A stretch of DNA of 18,534 nt, taken from assembly GCA_902806015.1 (NCBI GenBank), contig CADCUZ010000001.1:1-18534 (forward strand), given 5' to 3'. This document shows, in pieces, positions 15,105 to 18,534 of the stretch; position 1 is the stretch's first letter, and every line of letters begins with the position of its first letter. The DNA is from an uncultured Rubrobacteraceae bacterium. Lineage in GTDB: Bacteria; Actinomycetota; Rubrobacteria; Rubrobacterales; Rubrobacteraceae. Position numbers and translations under genes: made by a program. The notes below the pieces were generated by a model, which worked only from the letters and a program-made list of their open reading frames with translations, was not told where the DNA came from and ran no database searches.

Positions 15105-15176
15105 GGGTCATCCTCCTTCGGGTTTCGGCGTCTTCGATCGTCGGAAAATATCGTCGAGGTCCGTGAGGGGCACGGG

Positions 15177-15887
15177 CTACTTTCTGCCCGAGACGGTCAG
15201 GTCCCTGGCCGCGTAGCGACCGCTCGGGAGGCCTCCGATCAGCAGCTCCAGCAGGCCGGGCACACTCTCCTCGGGGAGCGGCCGGTCGCTTATGTCCTCG
15301 TCCGGAAAGGCCTCCTGGTGCATCCGGGTGCGCATGTCGCCCGGGTCCACCGAGTAGACGCGCAGGTCCGGTCTCTCGGCGGCGAGTATTCTTGAGAGTT
15401 GCTCCAGGGCCGCCTTGCTGGACCCATAGCCGCCCCAGCCCTCGTAGGGCTCCGCGGCGGCGTCGCTCGTGACGTTTACGATCCGCGCCCCGGGCTTCAG
15501 CCCGTCCCGGACGGCCTGGATCACGGCGAGGGGTGAGATCGCGTTGGTCCGGTAGACCTCTTCCAGCGCGTCGAGCGGGTAGTCGAGGAGGTACGGCTGG
15601 GGGCTCGGGCCGAGGATGCTCGCGTTGTTGACGAGCGCGTCCAGGCCGCCGGCGTCGCGCGCGGCGTCGGCCAAATCCTGCCGGTGCCGGGGGTCCGCGA
15701 CGCTGCCCGCGATGGAGGTCACCCGCGTAACCTCGGCGAGCTCGGCGCGGGCGGTTTCGAGGTCCTGTTCGCCGCGGGCGTCGATGACGAGCGTCCAGCC
15801 GTCTTGGGCCAGCTGACGGGCCAGCGCGAGGCCGAGGCCTCGGGAGGCGCCGGTGATGAGGGCGGCGCGAGCGGGTTGTTGGTTCAT
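15177..15887 (-). CDS. Short-chain dehydrogenase/reductase
   Basis: This is a second classical SDR oxidoreductase in the window. It shows TGASRGLG (12-19), NNAS (87-90), catalytic S141 in VNVTSD, Y154 and K158 in YGSSK, and a PGD motif in VDPGDMRTRM. D36 and R38 around VIDAR leave the NAD/NADP preference unclear. It has 236 aa; the region after 175 (HQEAFPDEDISDRPLPEESV) resembles SDRs annotated only by family. The substrate is unknown. The ATG at 15887 has GAGAGG about 8 nt upstream. A phased direct repeat lies just before the start. The VOC gene follows after 72 nt and may be in the same transcript. Confidence 0.88.
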   Translation of the reverse strand: MNQQPARAALITGASRGLGLALARQLAQDGWTLVIDARGEQDLETARAELAEVTRVTSIAGSVADPRHRQDLADAARDAGGLDALVNNASILGPSPQPYLLDYPLDALEEVYRTNAISPLAVIQAVRDGLKPGARIVNVTSDAAAEPYEGWGGYGSSKAALEQLSRILAAERPDLRVYSVDPGDMRTRMHQEAFPDEDISDRPLPEESVPGLLELLIGGLPSGRYAARDLTVSGRK

Positions 15888-15897
15888 TCGGTGTGCC

Positions 15898-15916
15898 TCT
15901 CGATCTTGTCTCGATC
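15898..15916 (-). repeat. Phased direct repeat in the dehydrogenase leader
   Basis: On the + strand TCTCGATC occurs at 15898-15905 and again at 15909-15916, separated by TTG. The 11-bp period is about one helical turn, typical of tandem sites for a regulator binding one face of DNA. It lies 10-29 nt before the minus-strand ATG at 15887 and ends at the probable ribosome site. Confidence 0.5.
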
Positions 15917-16034
15917 CGACTTGAATAGAATGTATCGGCCCGGGATAAGTTCGGGAACGTCCGCAGGGACGGTTTTCGGCCCGTACTTTGGTACAGGTCT
16001 TCGTCTGGATTTAGTGATGGGGTAGGGGGACGCT

Positions 16035-16676
16035 CTAGTTCGTGAGTTGTATGATTCCCCGTTGCGCGGCGACGGTTACGGCCTCGGTTCGGTTGCTCGC
16101 GCCGAGCTTGACGAGGATGGAGCCGACGTGGAACTTGACTGTCCGCTCGGAGATGAAGAGGCCCTCGGCGATCTCCGCGTTCTTGAGGCCACGGGCGAGC
16201 AGCGCGAGCACCTCGACTTCGCGCGGGGTCAGGGGGTTCGTGCTCTCGGGGTCTTCGCCGAGGCGTCCGAGCAGGCGGTTGGTGACGGCCGGCCCGAGCA
16301 GGGAGCCGCCGGCGTTTACGGTCCTGACGGCGGAGAAGATGTCGGCGCGGGATGCGCCCTTTAGCAGGTAGCCTCGGGCGCCGGCGCGCAGGGCGCCGAG
16401 GATCCTCTCGTCGGTGTCGTAGGCGGTGAAGACGACGGTCTGGGCGGTCGAGCCGGCCTGTCGAAGCCTCTGGAGCGCCTCCACGCCGTCCACGTTCGGC
16501 ATCTCCAGGTCCAGCAGGATCACGTCCGGTTCGATCTCACCTGCTAGCCTAACGACATCCTCCCCGTCCGCCGCCTCGCCCACCACCTCGAAGTCTGGCT
16601 GGGTTCCCAGAACGCCCACGAGGCCCTCCCGCAGCATCGGGTGGTCGTCGGCGACGAGCAGCCTTATCTTACCCAT
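16035..16676 (-). CDS. NarL/LuxR-family response regulator
   Basis: This is a two-component response regulator with an intact receiver domain: D10/D11, phospho-acceptor D56 in [10 protein letters not shown]84 and K106 in GYLLKG. A LuxR helix-turn-helix follows at about 148-205 ([40 protein letters not shown]). It is a DNA-binding transcription factor activated by phosphorylation, almost surely from the adjacent kinase. I start it at ATG 16676, giving 213 aa and the family N-terminus [14 protein letters not shown] longer in-frame start at 16724 would sit deep inside the kinase gene. The ATG overlaps the kinase stop by 8 nt, so the two are translationally coupled. Confidence 0.92.
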   Translation of the reverse strand: MGKIRLLVADDHPMLREGLVGVLGTQPDFEVVGEAADGEDVVRLAGEIEPDVILLDLEMPNVDGVEALQRLRQAGSTAQTVVFTAYDTDERILGALRAGARGYLLKGASRADIFSAVRTVNAGGSLLGPAVTNRLLGRLGEDPESTNPLTPREVEVLALLARGLKNAEIAEGLFISERTVKFHVGSILVKLGASNRTEAVTVAAQRGIIQLTN

Positions 16677-17832
16677 CCCGCAACCCTTCCAGTGGCACCG
16701 TGGCCTCCACCCGGGTCCCGCCAAGCGGACGGCTGTCCACTCCCAGGACGCCGCCGAGCATCTCGATTCGCTCCTTCATGCCGACGAGCCCGTGCCGGTC
16801 CTCCGGTACCCGCGACGGGTCGAAGCCGTTACCGTCGTCCTCTACGAGGAGGTTGACCGTATCGGGCGTGGCGACGAGCCGGACCGTTGCGCGGCGCGCG
16901 TTCGCGTGGCGGGCGACGTTGGCGAGGGCCTCACCGCCCATGCGGTAGAGGGCCGCCTCGACGCGCGGTGGAATCGGGCGGCTGCCGTTGACGGCCTGGA
17001 ACCTCGCGGCCACGCCCGTCCCCGCCTCCCAGCGGTTCACGAGGACTTTCAGGGCCTCGGCCAGGGAGCGGCCTTCGAGGGGGGCGGCCCGGAGGTCCAG
17101 GACGGAGCGGCGGGCCTCATCCAGGTTGGATTGGGTTAGGGAGAGGGCGCGGGCGAGGGCTTTCCGGATCTTCTCCGGGTCCGAGCCGGTTTCGAGGAGG
17201 GCCTCGGCGGACTCGATCTGGAGCCCCGTTGCGGTGAGGTTCTGTGCGAGGGTGTCGTGGATCTCGCGCGCCAGCCGGTTGCGTTCCTCCACGGCACCGA
17301 GCCTGGCGCTCCTCTCAAAGAGCCGCGCCCGCTCGACGGCTATCGAGAGGAGGTCGCCCACGGTGTTCAAGAGCTGCAGGTCGTCGGGGTCTAGGCCGCG
17401 CCACCCCGGGCTCGCGACGTTCATCACCCCGAGCTTTTTTTCTCCTGAGTACAGGGGTATGCTCGCGTGGTAGCGCAAGCCGTCTGTGCCGTCCACCAGG
17501 CCGTCCAGGCGGCTGCAGGTCAGTACGTTGACGTTGGCCGCGCCTTCCAGGTCGCCCTTCTTGTAAGAGTCCAGGCAGTAGCAGTAGCCGGAGCCGTCCA
17601 TGCGGCGCGGTTCGTCGGCGAGGACGGGGGGGAGGTTCTGGGCGGCAGCGAGGTAAGGTTTCGGGGACGATTCGTTGATGAGCCAGATCCAGCCCGTCTT
17701 GAGCCCTAACAGGTCCGCCACCTGCGAGAGCGCGAAGCGGAGCGCCTGGTCGAGGTTTACCGAGCGGTTGAGCTCGCGCGCGATCCCGTTAAGCACCGAC
17801 AGTTCGTGGTTGAGCCTCTTGAGATCACCCAT
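16669..17832 (-). CDS. GAF-domain sensor histidine kinase, NarL-type (HisKA_3)
   Basis: This is a soluble sensor kinase. An N-terminal GAF domain occupies about 28-170, followed by the dimerisation/phosphoacceptor helix [20 protein letters not shown] with His192. The ATPase domain shows the N box [14 protein letters not shown] (299-312), the G1 box [10 protein letters not shown] (330-339) and a G2-type [16 protein letters not shown]. No membrane segment is seen, so it senses a cytoplasmic signal. The GAF domain holds C84 and C86 (YCYC) plus C106 (TCSRL), spaced so they could bind a metal or Fe-S cluster or act in redox sensing. That is inference. The ATG at 17832 has only a weak GGCAAG upstream. 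It is the first gene of the kinase-regulator pair. Confidence 0.9.
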   Translation of the reverse strand: MGDLKRLNHELSVLNGIARELNRSVNLDQALRFALSQVADLLGLKTGWIWLINESSPKPYLAAAQNLPPVLADEPRRMDGSGYCYCLDSYKKGDLEGAANVNVLTCSRLDGLVDGTDGLRYHASIPLYSGEKKLGVMNVASPGWRGLDPDDLQLLNTVGDLLSIAVERARLFERSARLGAVEERNRLAREIHDTLAQNLTATGLQIESAEALLETGSDPEKIRKALARALSLTQSNLDEARRSVLDLRAAPLEGRSLAEALKVLVNRWEAGTGVAARFQAVNGSRPIPPRVEAALYRMGGEALANVARHANARRATVRLVATPDTVNLLVEDDGNGFDPSRVPEDRHGLVGMKERIEMLGGVLGVDSRPLGGTRVEATVPLEGLRDG

Positions 17833-17847
17833 CTTGCCGCTAGGCCG

Positions 17848-18135
17848 TCAACGCTGGCGCCCGCCGGCGCAGTCGCGGTCCGGGTCTTCGTATGGGAAAA
17901 GTTGGTCCTTCCACGACGGCGAACGCCGCGGTCGTCGCGTTGCCGTTGCAAGACGGCTCGAAGGCCACTCCGGGGCCGTCCGGGCGATGCGGCACCGTAC
18001 GGCATAGGCGGATGCTCCGGGAGGTCTTTTAGTAGTGCCGCTCCTCGTTGTGGGACTTCCCGGTTCGGGGAGTCCCACAACGAGGCCGCTGCAGGCGAAG
18101 GCGGTCCGCTCCGGGGCGTGGTGGAACCGTTCCAT
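17848..18135 (-). CDS. Doubtful 95-aa ORF with a perfect Shine-Dalgarno
   Basis: ATG at 18135 has AGGAGG at 18142-18147, exactly 6 nt upstream. The first 18 codons are strongly G/C-biased at position three (MERFHHAPERTAFACSGL). The frame then runs through the 20-bp hairpin and becomes low-quality (Arg/Pro/Ser/Thr-rich, less biased codons), ending 15 nt before the kinase start. It may be a leader peptide for the kinase operon, a decayed gene interrupted by the hairpin, or chance. No domain is recognised. Confidence 0.25.
   Translation of the reverse strand: MERFHHAPERTAFACSGLVVGLPEPGSPTTRSGTTKRPPGASAYAVRCRIARTAPEWPSSRLATATRRPRRSPSWKDQLFPYEDPDRDCAGGRQR
18043..18085. repeat. 20-bp near-perfect inverted repeat (hairpin)
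   Basis: The arms at 18043-18062 and 18066-18085 match at 19 of 20 positions around a 3-nt GTT loop. The single mismatch is T at 18058 facing G at 18070, which can wobble in + strand RNA. The outer 15 bp (CCTCGTTGTGGGACT and complement) are exact. There is no T-tract on either side, so an intrinsic terminator is unlikely. A regulatory RNA stem, a processing site or a small mobile remnant is possible. Confidence 0.85.
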
Positions 18136-18438
18136 AAGCCGCCTCCTCTTTGGCCTTCCCTCGCGCGCGGTCCCGGCTCCCCGGAAGGGGGCTGCCGGTG
18201 CCCTCGTCGTCTATAGACACCGAGTTTACTACCAAGACCCCATCGAGGGATAAACTGGTCACGCAGGAGAAGGACTCGAAAAGAGTCAGGTGAAGGAAGC
18301 TGAGGCAGGCACGCGCACCAGGGTTCGCGGAGGGACGGGTTACGGGACCGGCAGCCTCCGTCGAGGCTCGGCCAGAGGACGGGCACAGGCCTTCGCCCGC
18401 CTTCGGTGGCCCGGCCGCGGAGCATCCTCGGAGGTCGC

Positions 18439-18534
18439 TCAGTTGTCCCTATTGGGAACGGACCTCAGGTGGTTCATGAACTCCTCCAAGTCGGAGAACT
18501 CGCCCAGGGGCAGCCCCTCGATCATCTCGATCAT
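18439..18534 (-). CDS. C-terminal end of a minus-strand gene cut by the window
   Basis: Reading minus-strand from the window edge gives 31 codons with good codon bias (MIEMIEGLPLGEFSDLEE then FMNHLRSVPNRDN) and a TGA at 18441-18439. An ATG falls exactly on the edge and another lies three codons later, so it could be a very short protein, but a truncated longer gene is more likely. The acidic amphipathic composition gives no family. Confidence 0.5.
   Translation of the reverse strand: MIEMIEGLPLGEFSDLEEFMNHLRSVPNRDN

Larger units (their letters stand above)
17833..18438. other. Long intergenic region with strong hairpin; no confident gene
   Basis: About 600 nt separate the kinase from the gene at the window end. 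The overlapping open frames are rich in Arg, Pro and Ser and look like chance frames in GC-rich DNA. Notable items are a 43-nt hairpin (18043-18085), a 10-bp palindrome GTCTATAGAC (18209-18218), a GACTC/GAGTC hairpin with loop GAAAA (18273-18287), and an AGCCTC/GAGGCT hairpin (18352-18367). These suggest regulatory or RNA content, possibly the kinase leader, but I do not recognise a known RNA family. Confidence 0.5.

Noticed and set aside
18241..18367. Possible riboswitch or structured RNA with a GACTC-GAAAA-GAGTC stem
   Set aside because: The purine-rich sequence and two small stems do not match the consensus of any riboswitch I could recall (SAM, TPP, cobalamin, glycine, c-di-AMP), and neither flank has a fitting gene start.
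1..18534. CRISPR arrays, transposases, tRNAs or phage genes
   Set aside because: No regularly spaced repeats, DDE/serine recombinase motifs, tRNA cloverleaf or TTCRA arm patterns, or structural phage proteins were found.

Overview
The window is GC-rich (strong G/C bias at third codon positions), uses GTG and TTG starts often, and carries the SRP RNA–dnaX–ybaB–recR order typical of Gram-positive bacteria. Together with the gene set, this suggests a deep-branching actinobacterium; Rubrobacter-like is my best guess, made from composition and gene style and not from any database match.

Region 1 (1-7302, all + strand) is chromosomal housekeeping. It holds a large-type SRP RNA, dnaX (clamp-loader tau), a YbaB/EbfC nucleoid protein and RecR, then a MrfA/YprA-type DEAH helicase with a C-terminal cysteine cluster. 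A phosphotransferase follows 1 nt later and a LOG/TIGR00725-like protein 28 nt after that. The first part serves replication and recombination. The helicase adds a probable repair activity.

Region 2 (7303-10149) is accessory metabolism. A short-chain dehydrogenase sits behind a promoter overlapped by a perfect 10-bp palindrome. A convergent UGT/MGT-type glycosyltransferase follows on the minus strand, preceded by a possible small membrane ORF that overlaps its start.

Region 3 (10150-13447, + strand) holds a signal-less trypsin/PDZ (HtrA-like) protein and, 9 nt later, a paralogue broken by three frameshifts that has also lost its catalytic His. A LuxR-type regulator with a degenerate receiver domain overlaps the end of that pseudogene by 4 nt. 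A separate lipoprotein gene follows.

Region 4 (13526-17832, minus strand) holds a divergent QueA-like protein, a VOC/glyoxalase-fold protein, a second short-chain dehydrogenase with 11-bp-phased direct repeats in its leader, and a NarL-type two-component pair. That pair is a GAF histidine kinase with a CxC...C motif and a LuxR response regulator, overlapping by 8 nt.

Region 5 (17833-18438) is about 600 nt with no confident gene. It holds a 20-bp-stem hairpin inside a short ORF that has a perfect Shine-Dalgarno sequence and ends 15 nt before the kinase start. The window closes on the C-terminus of a minus-strand gene. I saw no CRISPR array, intact transposase or tRNA. No clearly new multi-gene system stands out. 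The best leads are the hairpin/leader upstream of the kinase, the palindromic operator, and the decayed protease beside its LuxR regulator.
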